NCBI GenBank assembly: GCA_035487295.1
Contig: DATHMH010000037.1
Coordinates: 1-64,000, forward strand
Direction: 5' to 3'
DNA: 64,000 nt
Source: QIAW01 sp035487295
GTDB lineage: Bacteria > Acidobacteriota > Terriglobia > Terriglobales > Acidobacteriaceae
The position numbers and the translations under genes are program-made. Below the pieces are notes generated by a model that had not been told where the DNA came from, did not search any database, and was given only the letters and a program-made list of their open reading frames with translations. Numbering within the stretch: position 1 is the stretch's first letter; each line of letters begins with the position of its first letter. Below, one piece after another: positions 52,784-62,729 of the stretch.

Positions 52784-54097
52784 ATGGGTTATCACATGCG
52801 TTTATTTTTTGCCGGGCTGTTGACCAGGCGCCCTGCAGCAATCTTGAGCAAAACAGCAACGGCAGTAATCGTGTTCATTTTTCTGAGCGGTTGCGGCGAT
52901 ACCTTTCGTCCGGTCTCCAACCCTATTCCGCAGCCCGGTGGAGACCCGTCAGGGACCGTGGAAAATGCAATCATTGTCAGCGCCAACGGCGCAAACCCTG
53001 GTACAGGCATGCACATTGATGTCTCCGGAGATACGGTAGTCGCGGTTGAGAATGTGGGAGTCAATCCGGTGCACGCCGCGATTATTGGTGGAGAGGTGGT
53101 GGTTGCCAATAAAACTGACGGCACTCTCTCCATCTATCCTGCAAGTTCAGGTCCGGGCGCTTCGGTTCAAACCGTTACCCTGCCGACCAAAAATTCTAAT
53201 TCGCCGCCGGAAGCCCAGCCAGGGTTCGTTGCCAGCACCGACAATACCAATATCTATGTAACCCAACCAGGGCGAACGCCGAGCTCAGTGGGAGTAGTTT
53301 CATTGTCTACCTTTTCGGAAACTTTTGAGATCTCTGATGCTTCCGCTTCAATTTCCAATCCGGTTGCCATCGCCCAGTTGCCCAATGGCGGCAAGATTTA
53401 TGTAGCCAACCAGGGCAGCAACAAGGTAACGGTCATTGATCCCACACTTATTCCGCTTACTACCCAACTGAATCCTTCGGCCGCCATTAAAACCACACTT
53501 GCACTTGCAGTGGGCGCAGCGCCCTCGGCAATTGTAGCCAGTGCCGAGGGTAACTGCTTGTATGTAGCCAACAGCGGTAACAATACCGTCAGCGTAATCA
53601 ATGCAACCAGCGATACCGTTATGCCAACTCCCATTCCAGTGGGCGGTGGGCCCAGCTTCCTGCGCTTTGATCCCAAATTGCAACGCGTTTATGTGGCCAA
53701 TACCACCGGCGGTTCAATTTCAATTATCAATCATGCTGCCGATTGCAGCGCAAGTACAGCAACTACGGTCGGGGTTGGCACTGCCCCCACATCCATTGCT
53801 GCTCTCTCCGATGGGACACGCGCATATATCGCTAATTCGGGCGACAGCACCGTCTCCGTTCTTCTCACCAGCAGCAACACTATAAAAACATTTCCAGCCC
53901 CACATAATCCCGTGGCCATACCTGTAGGAGGGGCTCCTGTTTCCATAGGTTCTTCCGCAGATGGCACTCGAGTTGTCGTGGCAAACGGCGGTACAGCAAA
54001 TATTTCGATAATTCGCACCAGCGACGACACAGTAGTCGCCAACCCGGCTGCAATTCCGGCGGGCGCCTCTCCTCGGTTCGTGCTCATGAACCCGTAG
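52784..54097 (+). CDS. Beta-propeller lipoprotein (YncE-like)
   Basis: The 437-residue product has a lipoprotein signal with lipobox LSGC near residue 36. Repeats of the YVANSGNNTVSVINATSDTV type follow, which build a YVTN/YncE-like beta-propeller. ATGs at 52784 and 52796 are both plausible starts. It is probably anchored in the outer membrane or periplasm. The ligand is unknown. Confidence 0.85.
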   Translation: MGYHMRLFFAGLLTRRPAAILSKTATAVIVFIFLSGCGDTFRPVSNPIPQPGGDPSGTVENAIIVSANGANPGTGMHIDVSGDTVVAVENVGVNPVHAAIIGGEVVVANKTDGTLSIYPASSGPGASVQTVTLPTKNSNSPPEAQPGFVASTDNTNIYVTQPGRTPSSVGVVSLSTFSETFEISDASASISNPVAIAQLPNGGKIYVANQGSNKVTVIDPTLIPLTTQLNPSAAIKTTLALAVGAAPSAIVASAEGNCLYVANSGNNTVSVINATSDTVMPTPIPVGGGPSFLRFDPKLQRVYVANTTGGSISIINHAADCSASTATTVGVGTAPTSIAALSDGTRAYIANSGDSTVSVLLTSSNTIKTFPAPHNPVAIPVGGAPVSIGSSADGTRVVVANGGTANISIIRTSDDTVVANPAAIPAGASPRFVLMNP

Positions 54098-54475
54098 AAC
54101 TGACGCGAAGGAAATTCGTTTCGCACTTCCATGGTTGTCAGATTTTTTGTCCGATAAGGCAAGAGCGGTGCCGGAACTCACATAAAAAAGGTGCAGTGAT
54201 ACCACAAGATTGATTGCTGGCGAATGATGAGCCATCATGACACGGAAGTGTGTGTGGCATTCCAGAAATGCCGGGGCCAGGGTTATTCGACGGCAGTTTA
54301 TGTCGCCCAGCTCTTTGTCCTGAACAAAAAAGGTCTTTGAAAATTAGCAGATTTGACTACTCTCTCACTACTCGGTTTCCCGCCACATCTTTTTGATTTT
54401 TAAGTGGTTTATCGGTGCAGAGACTACTTGAGTAATGGGGGAGGGGGGTGAACTACTTGCGGGGTATATTCCGCC
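54098..54475. other. Intergenic stretch with repeated ACTACT words, no gene
   Basis: About 380 bp between convergent genes. The words GACTACTCTCTCACTACTCGG (in part) and GACTACTTGAG ... GAACTACTTG lie between 54354 and 54460, next to a G-rich run near 54437-54448. No coding frame or clear terminator was recognised. Confidence 0.5.
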
Positions 54476-54970
54476 TCAAATCACCACAGTTCTTTCGGAG
54501 CGGCGGCGGCGGTGGTAGCGCATGGAGATATTCATATACACGCGCCCGTTAGGGGTATCGAAGCACATGACCAGGGCTTCGGTGTCTTCGGTGCCATGAA
54601 CGCCAACTTCGGCGGTATGCAGTTCCGGGGGTGAAACCCGGAAGTGCATGCCCTGGTCGTTGAGCGTGCTGATGGCATTGCCGATCACCTGGTTGGCCAG
54701 TTCGCATACGGTGTCGCGAACCATGGCATCGGAAGCGGCCACAGGCTGGCCGGCGAAGCAACTGGCGATTCGGACCGCGGTGGGTGTGTCCAGGTCGAAG
54801 ATCACGCGGCCCTCGATGTCGCCAACGATATTGATCATGGCGGCGACGCCCTTGCGCCGATAGGCTTCCTCATCCATGCTGACGTCGACGATTTTTGTGG
54901 GGGCCTGAAGGGTCTGGCACAACACGGCGTCGGCGGCATTGATGAAAGGCTGAATCAGTTCCATGCGCAT
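54476..54970 (-). CDS. cheX: CheX-like chemotaxis phosphatase
   Basis: The 164-residue product has the CheC/CheX phosphatase core: INIVGDIEGRVIFDLD, then VRDTVCELANQVIGNAISTLNDQG, where the E-L-A-N-Q segment carries the CheY-P hydrolysis residues (Glu and Asn). It removes phosphate from CheY-P. It is the last gene of the operon, 21 bp after cheY. Confidence 0.88.
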   Translation of the reverse strand: MRMELIQPFINAADAVLCQTLQAPTKIVDVSMDEEAYRRKGVAAMINIVGDIEGRVIFDLDTPTAVRIASCFAGQPVAASDAMVRDTVCELANQVIGNAISTLNDQGMHFRVSPPELHTAEVGVHGTEDTEALVMCFDTPNGRVYMNISMRYHRRRRSERTVVI

Positions 54971-54991
54971 AAAAAAAGGTTCTCCTGAGAA

Positions 54992-55429
54992 TTATTGAAC
55001 GGAGGGGGGCGCCAGGGTTACAGCATCGTCTCCGAGCACGTACTTGAGAATGTCGTACAGTTGCTCGGCTTTGACCGGCTTCTGCACAAAATGCCGCGCG
55101 CCTTTTTGCAGAGACGCGACAATGTTCTCCTGGTAACCCACAGACGAAACCATGATGATGCGTGCCTGGGGATGCTGGCGGATAATGCGCTCGGCGGCTT
55201 CAATGCCTTCCATCTGCGGCATGGTGATATCCATGAGCACGATGTCGGGCTGCACGCGGTCGTATTCGGTAATGGCCGTGCATCCGTCGCCGGCCTCGGC
55301 CGCGACCCTGCCACCAAAAGACTCGATCATCTTCGCCATATTCTTACGGGCGAAGACGGAATCATCGACAATCAGATAACGCACCGGCTGCCGGTCTTTG
55401 CTGCGTAACAGCACCGGAAACTGACTCAT
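54992..55429 (-). CDS. cheY: CheY-like response regulator
   Basis: The 145-residue receiver shows YLIVDDSVFARKNM, IVLMDITMPQMEG (phospho-Asp), IIMVSSVG and HFVQKPV. A short N-terminal extension precedes the domain. The ATG at 55429 is used because a longer frame runs through the intergenic gap into cheB. It is probably the motor or output regulator of this chemotaxis operon. Confidence 0.92.
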   Translation of the reverse strand: MSQFPVLLRSKDRQPVRYLIVDDSVFARKNMAKMIESFGGRVAAEAGDGCTAITEYDRVQPDIVLMDITMPQMEGIEAAERIIRQHPQARIIMVSSVGYQENIVASLQKGARHFVQKPVKAEQLYDILKYVLGDDAVTLAPPSVQ

Positions 55430-55505
55430 ACCCACGCTCCTATTCTTTTGTGGCCTGCAAGTTGTTGTACGCTCATTGGATGAAACCCGACTCTTCGGCA
55501 GACAT

Positions 55506-56627
55506 TTATTTTTTTTCTGCCTGCATTTTTGACTCTTTGCCTTGCTGCATTGGTCCCCCGGGGGAGCAGTACACTTGCAAAGTATTGGCCATAGTCTCCA
55601 GGGGGACGACACGTGTCACAAATCCTTTATCGATGGCTGCCTTAGGCATGCCGAACACCACGCACGACTCTTCGCTTTGCGCGATTGTAAGTCCCCCGGC
55701 GGCCCGCACTGCGCCCACGCCGTCGGCGCCGTCATCACCCATGCCTGTCATCAGGATGGCAATGGCATTGGGGCCAAACTCCTGCGCCACGGAGCGGAAC
55801 AATAAATCCACGGAAGGCCGGTGACCATTATGAGGAGGATCGTCGGAGAGTACCACAATATCTCCCAGGGGCATACGCCTTACCCGCATGTGCTTGCTGC
55901 CGGGAGCAATCAGAACGCGGCCTGCGAGCAGCAGGTCGCCCGATTGCGCTTCTTTGACCTCAAGCGAGCAACTCTCATCAAGGCGCTTGGCAAACATTTC
56001 CGTAAACCCTTCCGGCATATGTTGTACCACAACCATTGCGGCTGAAAAATCCGCAGGCAACTGCGAAAGCAGATATTGCAGGGTATTGGGTCCACCGGTG
56101 GAGCTTCCAATCGCTATGATCTTGCTGGGCGAAGCTTTAAGACGCGGCGCCGGCTTGGCGATTGGCTTGTCATTATTATGGTTCGCATTATTCGCTGGAA
56201 CCCCGCTTTCCCAGCGATGCATGCGTGCTTTGGCCGCTACTTTGATTTTGGCGATGAGTTCGGAGGCAATCTCATCCATGCGGTCCTGGGCGCCGTCGCG
56301 CGGCTTGGCGATAAAATCAAACGCGCCCAGCGCCAGCGCCTTGAATGTTGCTGCCGCACCGGCTACGGAATGCGAGCTGACAATGATGACTGGAATTTTG
56401 TCGGAGCGCATGATCTGGCGCAGCATTTCGGTGCCATCCATTCGAGGCATCTCCAGATCGAGCGTGATGACGTGCGGGTGGACCTCTTCGATTTTTTTAA
56501 GCCCAAAAGCGCCGTCCATTGCCGTCCCTACCACCTCAATCGTTGGGTCGCGCTCCAGAATCTGGGGAATCAGTTTGCGCATGACCGCGGAATCATCAAC
56601 AACCAGCACTCTGATCTTGTCGCTCAT
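55506..56627 (-). CDS. cheB: Chemotaxis response regulator protein-glutamate methylesterase
   Basis: The 373-residue protein has an N-terminal receiver (VLVVDDSAVMRKLIPQIL, ITLDLEMPRMDG, VIIVSS) and a C-terminal methylesterase with IAIGSSTGGP (catalytic Ser), VQHMPEGF (His) and MTGMGDDGADG (Asp). It removes methyl groups from receptors. The ATG overlaps the cheA stop (ATGA). Confidence 0.95.
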   Translation of the reverse strand: MSDKIRVLVVDDSAVMRKLIPQILERDPTIEVVGTAMDGAFGLKKIEEVHPHVITLDLEMPRMDGTEMLRQIMRSDKIPVIIVSSHSVAGAAATFKALALGAFDFIAKPRDGAQDRMDEIASELIAKIKVAAKARMHRWESGVPANNANHNNDKPIAKPAPRLKASPSKIIAIGSSTGGPNTLQYLLSQLPADFSAAMVVVQHMPEGFTEMFAKRLDESCSLEVKEAQSGDLLLAGRVLIAPGSKHMRVRRMPLGDIVVLSDDPPHNGHRPSVDLLFRSVAQEFGPNAIAILMTGMGDDGADGVGAVRAAGGLTIAQSEESCVVFGMPKAAIDKGFVTRVVPLETMANTLQVYCSPGGPMQQGKESKMQAEKK

Positions 56628-58816
56628 GCCGTGGCCCCTTTTCGGCCTGAGTGCAGCTCCATGCCGCGGTCTCTGCCGGCCTTGGCGATCAGAGCGGCCA
56701 TGTTCAGGACCAGGACCACAGTTCCATCTCCCAAAATGGAAGCGCCACTGACCAGGTCGGTAGCCACCCATTCATCGTCGAGCGCCTTGATGACAAGTTC
56801 CTGCTCGCCCACGAGCTTATCTACGACCAGTCCAAAGCGGTTGTCGTTAAGGCTGACCACAATGACAAACTTTTTCTGCGAGGGCTCAACCGCAGCTTGC
56901 GAACCCAGCTTGCCGAGCCGGACCAAAGTAATGATGTGCTCGCGTAATTGCAGCACTTCGCGCCGGTCCACACGATGGAAGTCGCGTTCGTAGGCGCGGG
57001 TGATCTCAATCACAGAATTCAGGGGCAATGCGTACAGCCGCTGGCCGGTGCGGAACAACAGCGCCTTGATGATCGCCAGCGTGAGCGGCACCCGGAGGTA
57101 GAACGTCGTCCCCAAGCCTGGCTTGGTTTCTATGTGCACGGAGCCTTTTAAACGTTCCAGCACCGTCTTGACCACGTCCATGCCCACGCCGCGGCCGGAG
57201 ATTGTAGTGACCTCTTCCGCGGTGCTGAGACCGGGATGAAAGATCAGGTCCAGGGCTTCGCTGTCATTGAAGTCGGCGGCCTCTTCCCGGGTCACGATTT
57301 TAGATTCGATGGCCCGGGCAACGACCTTGTGACGGTCAATGCCACGCCCATCATCGCTGACCTGAATCACCATCTGATTGCCCTGGTGATATGCCTTGAG
57401 ACTCACGGTGCCGTATTCCGGCTTGCCCATGGCAACGCGCTCGTTCGGCGGCTCAATTCCGTGGTCCACAGCATTGCGCAGAATATGGGTGAGCGGTTCG
57501 GCGATCACGTCGAGGATGCTCTTATCGAGGTCGGTATTTTCACCGCTGATTTCCAGGCGAACCTCGCGGCCGCATGCCTTGGAGACGTCGCGCACCAGGC
57601 GAGGAAAGCGGCGGAATAGCTGCTCGACCGGGACCATGCGGATTTTCATTACAGACTTCTGCATCTCACCCAGCACTCGCGCCTGGAAGGTCAGGGTGTC
57701 CTGAAAGCGGTTGTACAGAGGATCTTTGCGGAAACGCTGCTCGAACTGGGTCATGGTTTGCTGCAACATCGATTTTCCGATGATGAGTTCGCCGACCAGG
57801 TTCATCAAAGAGTCAATGCGCTCTACATCCACGCGCAGAATGGAATCAGTTGCAGTGGCTGAAGGCGCACTCGCCCCCGGCTGGACTGCCGGCTCCCTGG
57901 AAGAGCCCGGGGGCGCGGCCGCCGGTTGCTCCCAGGCCTGCTCTGCCTGGCCGCTCACAGGGTCATCTTGCGCGGGCGGAGTAGTAACTTTGGGAAGCGG
58001 GTCAGGGGCTGAGGCGGCAGATAATTTTCTTTGAGCTCGCCCCGCATGTGTTCCCGGCGCTTCGTAAGGACGCACCATGATGTCGCTTACCACCGCGGGA
58101 ATCTGGCATTTGCGGACAAGCCAATCAACCTGCGCATCGGTGGCCACCGCGGCCTCGATGACACTGATGTTTTTGGCGGATGGGTCTTCGGGCTGAATGG
58201 CCAGCAGAGTCCCGGCTTCTTCCAGCACATTGCGCACCAGTTGCAGAGCGGCCGCGCGCATGGGGCAGAGATCATCAATGGAAACCGCCACCAGCAGGAT
58301 CTTTTTCCCCTCAGCCGCCGCGCTGGCAATCACGGTTTGCTGATATTCCGTCCAGGCAAAGCCTTTCAGTTTATCTTTCAGTTCTTTCTTGCCGCCCGAA
58401 CCGGCCGCTTTCTTCCGGGGTTGGGTTGAGCCCGGGTTCGCGAACCTTTGAATGGCGGCGCGCAAGGCGTTACTGTCAGGCAGGGCGCTGTCATTGCGGT
58501 AGGCTGCCAGCATGATCTCAAAAAGATCGGCCGCGTTCAGCACCAGTTCCGCCATACGGGCATTGCCGTTCATGACCTGCTCCGGCGTCAGCACATCTTC
58601 CAGTTGGTGGGCCAAATCGCTGATTTCACTGTAGCCGCAGACGGCGGAATCCCCCTTCAAGGTATGCACGGCGCGCCGCAGGCTGCGGATGATTTCTTCG
58701 TCTCCCGGAGTTGCTTCCAAACGCAGGCCTTGTTCATTGAGCGTCTGCAGGAGCTCGCGTGCGCCCTCGAAGAATAGTTCCTTCAACTCCGGTCCGTGTT
58801 CTTCAGAGAAGCTCAA
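56624..58816 (-). CDS. cheA: Chemotaxis histidine kinase
   Basis: The 730-residue protein starts at TTG, overlapping the cheR stop (TTGA). It has an HPt domain with AVHTLKGDS (His51), a second helical region, and the P3 segment DSILRVDVERIDSLMNLVGELIIGKS. The ATPase domain shows HILRNAVDHGIE, VSDDGRGID and ISGRGVGMDVV, and a CheW-like P5 domain ends the protein. A Pro/Ala-rich linker lies around residues 260-320. Confidence 0.95.
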   Translation of the reverse strand: MSFSEEHGPELKELFFEGARELLQTLNEQGLRLEATPGDEEIIRSLRRAVHTLKGDSAVCGYSEISDLAHQLEDVLTPEQVMNGNARMAELVLNAADLFEIMLAAYRNDSALPDSNALRAAIQRFANPGSTQPRKKAAGSGGKKELKDKLKGFAWTEYQQTVIASAAAEGKKILLVAVSIDDLCPMRAAALQLVRNVLEEAGTLLAIQPEDPSAKNISVIEAAVATDAQVDWLVRKCQIPAVVSDIMVRPYEAPGTHAGRAQRKLSAASAPDPLPKVTTPPAQDDPVSGQAEQAWEQPAAAPPGSSREPAVQPGASAPSATATDSILRVDVERIDSLMNLVGELIIGKSMLQQTMTQFEQRFRKDPLYNRFQDTLTFQARVLGEMQKSVMKIRMVPVEQLFRRFPRLVRDVSKACGREVRLEISGENTDLDKSILDVIAEPLTHILRNAVDHGIEPPNERVAMGKPEYGTVSLKAYHQGNQMVIQVSDDGRGIDRHKVVARAIESKIVTREEAADFNDSEALDLIFHPGLSTAEEVTTISGRGVGMDVVKTVLERLKGSVHIETKPGLGTTFYLRVPLTLAIIKALLFRTGQRLYALPLNSVIEITRAYERDFHRVDRREVLQLREHIITLVRLGKLGSQAAVEPSQKKFVIVVSLNDNRFGLVVDKLVGEQELVIKALDDEWVATDLVSGASILGDGTVVLVLNMAALIAKAGRDRGMELHSGRKGATA

Positions 58817-59724
58817 GCCTTCACCTCGAGTCGCTGATACCCTGTTCCATTATTCTCGTGGAACATCTTGAATTGCTCGGTCAATGACAGCAGGCTTTCC
58901 GCGTGCCCGGTGAACAGATAGCCGTCAGGATTCAAACAACGGTAGAACTTGTTCAGCAGGCGCTTTTGCTCCGCCTGGTCGAAATAGATCATCACATTGC
59001 GGCAAAAGATCACATCATTGCGCTGTGGCAAAAACTCTGTCTTGAGATTATGGAAGTCAAAATGGACCAGGTCTTTGAGGCCTTTCTTGACCGCATAGCG
59101 GTCGCCCACCTTGTCGAAATAGCGCAAGCGATAGGTGAAATCCACCGGCTCCATGTGTTTTTCCGGATAGATGCCTTCCTGGGCAGTGCGCAAAACCGAG
59201 TAGCTGATATCTGAGGCCACAATTTCCACTTTCCAGGGAGGCGGAACCATGGGCTTCGGTGAAGGCATCTCAAAAGGAAGCGGATTGCGCAGGTAGTAAT
59301 AGGTCAGCGCGTCACAAATCTGCATGGCCATTGTATAAGGCTCCTGCCCGGTGGAGCACCCCGCACTCCAGGCGCGCAGGGTAAAGTCGCGGCGCTGCTG
59401 CTTGCGATGCAGAATCTCGTCCAGAATCACTTTTCGAAACAACTCAAGCTGCGGCTTGTTGCGAAAAAAACTGGTCTCATTGACGGTAAGATTTTCCACC
59501 AGCGCCGCCAGCTCGCTCTTGCCTTCATTGCTGATCAGCAGGCGGTAGTAAGCGTAGAAGGAATCGAGGCCGGTGGTTTTAAGGCGGCGCTGAAGCCGGT
59601 CTTGCAGGAAGGTAATGCGGCGTTCGTCGAAAAACATGCCGCATTCCTGGTAGATCAGCGCCTGCAACAGCGTCTGTTCCGCCGCAGAGAGCTGCACCGG
59701 AATGACGGATGGGGCCATTTTCAT
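58813..59724 (-). CDS. cheR: Chemotaxis protein methyltransferase
   Basis: From the ATG at 59724 the product has 303 residues, with the CheR N-terminal helical domain (MFFDERRITFLQDRLQRRL) and a SAM-binding core (LRAWSAGCSTGQEPYTMAM, FCRNVMIYFDQAEQKRLL). It methylates receptor glutamates. A longer frame runs into cheW and is rejected. It starts 25 bp after the cheW stop. Confidence 0.94.
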   Translation of the reverse strand: MKMAPSVIPVQLSAAEQTLLQALIYQECGMFFDERRITFLQDRLQRRLKTTGLDSFYAYYRLLISNEGKSELAALVENLTVNETSFFRNKPQLELFRKVILDEILHRKQQRRDFTLRAWSAGCSTGQEPYTMAMQICDALTYYYLRNPLPFEMPSPKPMVPPPWKVEIVASDISYSVLRTAQEGIYPEKHMEPVDFTYRLRYFDKVGDRYAVKKGLKDLVHFDFHNLKTEFLPQRNDVIFCRNVMIYFDQAEQKRLLNKFYRCLNPDGYLFTGHAESLLSLTEQFKMFHENNGTGYQRLEVKA

Positions 59725-59749
59725 GTCTTGTGGGCCGCTCAATTTCACC

Positions 59750-60277
59750 TTATCTTCCAACCGGGGCCCCCCGCTGGTTTTTCGGAAGACTTGCTGGAAC
59801 GCTGTCCTCCGCCTCACGGGATTCCGCGAATTCACCCACGCGCCGTAATTCGCCGCGTTGCAGAAGCTTTGTCAAATCCACCAGGATAATGAGCCGGCCA
59901 TTCAGCTTGCCCACTCCGGTCACGTAGTTCAGCTCGCCTTCCTCGAAAACATTCGGGGGCTGTTCGATATCAGAGTGGGGGATCTTGAGAACCTCGGATG
60001 CCGAGTCGACGATCAAGCCGACCATTTTGCCTTCCACCTCGACCACCAGAACCCGGTTCTTTCTGTGGCTGTGGATTTCTTTTTCGCCAAAGCGTTTGCG
60101 CAAATCCACAATGGAAACGATTTTCCCGCGAAGGTTGATGACGCCTTCCACGCAATCGGGCGAATCGGGAACAGCGGTAATTTCGGGCACGCCGACGATC
60201 TGGTGCACCCGTTCAATGGGTACGCCAAAACTCTCGCGTCCGATGCTAAAACCGATCAGGTGCAGTGGTTTCGCCAT
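59750..60277 (-). CDS. cheW: Chemotaxis coupling protein CheW
   Basis: The 175-residue protein carries FSIGRESFGVPIERVHQIVGVPEITAVPDSPDCVEGVINLRGKIVSIVDLRKRFG (read in part), the CheW core. A C-terminal extension of about 30 residues ends NQRGAPVGR. AAAAGGAA precedes the ATG. It links the receptor to CheA. Confidence 0.94.
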   Translation of the reverse strand: MAKPLHLIGFSIGRESFGVPIERVHQIVGVPEITAVPDSPDCVEGVINLRGKIVSIVDLRKRFGEKEIHSHRKNRVLVVEVEGKMVGLIVDSASEVLKIPHSDIEQPPNVFEEGELNYVTGVGKLNGRLIILVDLTKLLQRGELRRVGEFAESREAEDSVPASLPKNQRGAPVGR

Positions 60278-60288
60278 GGCATTTCCTT

Positions 60289-62256
60289 TTAGGACCTCAA
60301 AGCGGCGCTGTAGCGTGCTTCCTCTGCATCGGCGCGGTTGTGGGATCCTGTAGCCCCATTCCCGTTGCCTAAGCTCTCGAGCACGAAACGATCCATCGTT
60401 TCCAGCAGATTGCGCGACATCTTGGACATCTGTTCCGCCGATGCCGCCAATTCCGTCGAGCCTGAGGTGGTCTGGGCAATCAGCTCGCGCATCTTTTCCA
60501 TGGCTCGCACCACGGCTTGCGCTCCCGTGGCCTGTTCCTCGACCGAAGAGTTGATCTCGTGCGTAATTTCGTTGAGCCGGGTAGTGGCTTTTGCAATCTG
60601 GGTCGAGCCGTGTGACTGCTCGCTGGTAGCGGCCCCGATCTCCTGGGCGAACTTGTACACTTCGGTCACGACGTTAGAGATCTTCCTGAGCGCGGCCTGC
60701 AGATCGTTGCCCAGGGCGAGTCCCTCGTTGACGATGTTTGTGCTCTTTTCCATCTTGTCCACGGCCTGGCGCGATTCGTTCTGGATGCTGGCAATCAGGT
60801 CAGAAATTTCTTTGGCTGACGCCGCCGATTTTTCCGCCAGCTTGCGGACTTCGTCGGCCACCACCGCGAATCCGGAACCATGCTCCCCGGCGCGGGCGGC
60901 CTCAATGGCCGCGTTCAGGGCCAGCAGGTTGGTTTGCTCGGCCAGGTCGTCAATGACTTCCACAATATTGCCAATGCTGTCGGCGCGCTTGCCGAGGGCG
61001 TCGATGATTTGTCCGGCGGCCTGTATGGCTCCGTTGATGCGGCTCAGTCCATCGGTAGTCTTATCCATGGTGGTGATGCCCTGATGCACTTCTTCACGGG
61101 ACCGCTGCGAAATATCCAGGAGCACCTTGGAGGTATCTGCCACGCGCTGGATCGACGCCACCATCTCGTCAATGGAAGCAGAGGTTTCGCTGACGCTGAT
61201 GGCCTGGGTTTGGGTGTTCTTCACCATGTTCTGCACGTTGACGCTCATTTCGTGCATGGTGCTGGTGACCTCATCAATGGCTGAAGAGGCTTGCACGCTC
61301 ACCTTGGCGGCATTGTCTGAGGCATCTGCCACCTGGTTCGATCCGCCCGCGACCTGGGTAGCGCTGTCACGCACAGTCCTGACCATGGAGCGCAGGCTGT
61401 CGGTCATACGGGCAAAGGCCAGCATGAGCGTGTCATTCTTCGATCGCGGCTTGATGGCGACCGACAAATCGCCGCCGGCCACGGCTTCAGAAATGGAAGC
61501 CATGTCCTTGAGGGAAATGATCATGCTTTTGAAGGTCGCAGCCAACTGGCCTATTTCATCTTGGCGGTCAACGATGAAAGATTGTTCGAGATCGCCAGAT
61601 TCGGTGATCTCCCGCGTAACTGTCATAAGTTGGGCCAGCGGGTGGGTAATGGTCTTGGCGGTGAAACTGGCAATGATGGTTCCGAGAACACAAATCAGCA
61701 GCGTTCCCGCAACTGCAATCAGGGTGTTCTTGCGAGTTGTAAAATCGTTTTGGGCGTCCAATTCCTGTTGATTGTCAACTTCGGCCTCGTTCAAGTGGGT
61801 GCTGATTTTCTTCAGCCAGGATGTCGGATCTTCGCTTATATAAAACGCATTGAAATCATCGATACGTCGAGTCGCGTTTTTGCGTTTCGCAATAACAGGC
61901 TGGGCGAAGTTGGCATACCATTCCTTCTCTGCATCCGCAACATTCTGCAAGGCATTCCGTTGCCGATCAGTGGCGGAACTGTCTCCCGATACTTGTTGTG
62001 TCAGCGTGTCGAATAACTTCCGGCCGTTCTCAAACGTCTCTAAATCACGTGGACTGCCAGTGAACAGGTAATTGTCGAAGTCCAGGCGGTTCTGCATCAT
62101 CTGGAAGCGGAGCCTCTCGATGTTCTTCGATGACTGAATCGCGCGGCCCATGCTTTCCCGCGTAAGTGCCTGGTTCCATGACGACAATGCGTTGATGAAA
62201 ACTACCAGGACCAGCAGTGATGCGAATGCGAGATAAAGTTTGTTTCTGATTGTCAT
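60289..62256 (-). CDS. Methyl-accepting chemotaxis protein
   Basis: 655 residues from the ATG at 62256 (GGAGG 8 bases upstream). One membrane segment at about 8-26 is followed by a four-helix-type periplasmic domain, a second segment (about 185-208), a HAMP domain and a signalling domain. The hairpin tip EVIDDLAEQTNLLALNAAIEAARAGE is well conserved. It heads the chemotaxis operon. The ligand is unknown. Confidence 0.95.
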   Translation of the reverse strand: MTIRNKLYLAFASLLVLVVFINALSSWNQALTRESMGRAIQSSKNIERLRFQMMQNRLDFDNYLFTGSPRDLETFENGRKLFDTLTQQVSGDSSATDRQRNALQNVADAEKEWYANFAQPVIAKRKNATRRIDDFNAFYISEDPTSWLKKISTHLNEAEVDNQQELDAQNDFTTRKNTLIAVAGTLLICVLGTIIASFTAKTITHPLAQLMTVTREITESGDLEQSFIVDRQDEIGQLAATFKSMIISLKDMASISEAVAGGDLSVAIKPRSKNDTLMLAFARMTDSLRSMVRTVRDSATQVAGGSNQVADASDNAAKVSVQASSAIDEVTSTMHEMSVNVQNMVKNTQTQAISVSETSASIDEMVASIQRVADTSKVLLDISQRSREEVHQGITTMDKTTDGLSRINGAIQAAGQIIDALGKRADSIGNIVEVIDDLAEQTNLLALNAAIEAARAGEHGSGFAVVADEVRKLAEKSAASAKEISDLIASIQNESRQAVDKMEKSTNIVNEGLALGNDLQAALRKISNVVTEVYKFAQEIGAATSEQSHGSTQIAKATTRLNEITHEINSSVEEQATGAQAVVRAMEKMRELIAQTTSGSTELAASAEQMSKMSRNLLETMDRFVLESLGNGNGATGSHNRADAEEARYSAALRS

Positions 62257-62729
62257 TGCTGCTTCCTCCAAGCTATCGGAGCATATCCAGAACCGCAGCG
62301 TTCTTTCCGATTGCTTTTACCGACCACACGAACTACCCAGGAAGGGTTATCCACATCCACCCCCAAAATCAACACCCAAACACACCTATTCCTAGCTACA
62401 GGGACTCGTAGATTAATGCACGGGTAATGCCAGTGGGAGAAGAAAATCAGCCGTTAAGTTCTCAAGTGTGTAACCCCAAGTAAATCAATTACTTGGATCA
62501 TTAACTGATGGGTTACCTCATTTTAGTCCTAAGCAGATTGCTGTCTCAAAAGTCTGGTTTCCGGAATCGTTATCTCAGGTTGAGACAAATTTAGGACAGG
62601 GCAGGGCTTTAGCTAGTCACCTCAAAGGGTTAATTTAACTTGACTCAAAGTGAGATTAGGGATTAAGGTTCGCATTAAGCCCTCCCCCAGAGAAAGTCAT
62701 TTTGAGACCGACAGCACCAGTACCAACCA
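62257..62729. other. Divergent control region of the chemotaxis operon
   Basis: No gene in 473 bp. A perfect palindrome CCAAGTAA-N5-TTACTTGG lies at 62476-62496, and a short TCTCA-GGT-TGAGA element near 62574-62586. These could be operator sites for the divergent genes. No convincing promoter pair was fixed. Confidence 0.5.
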
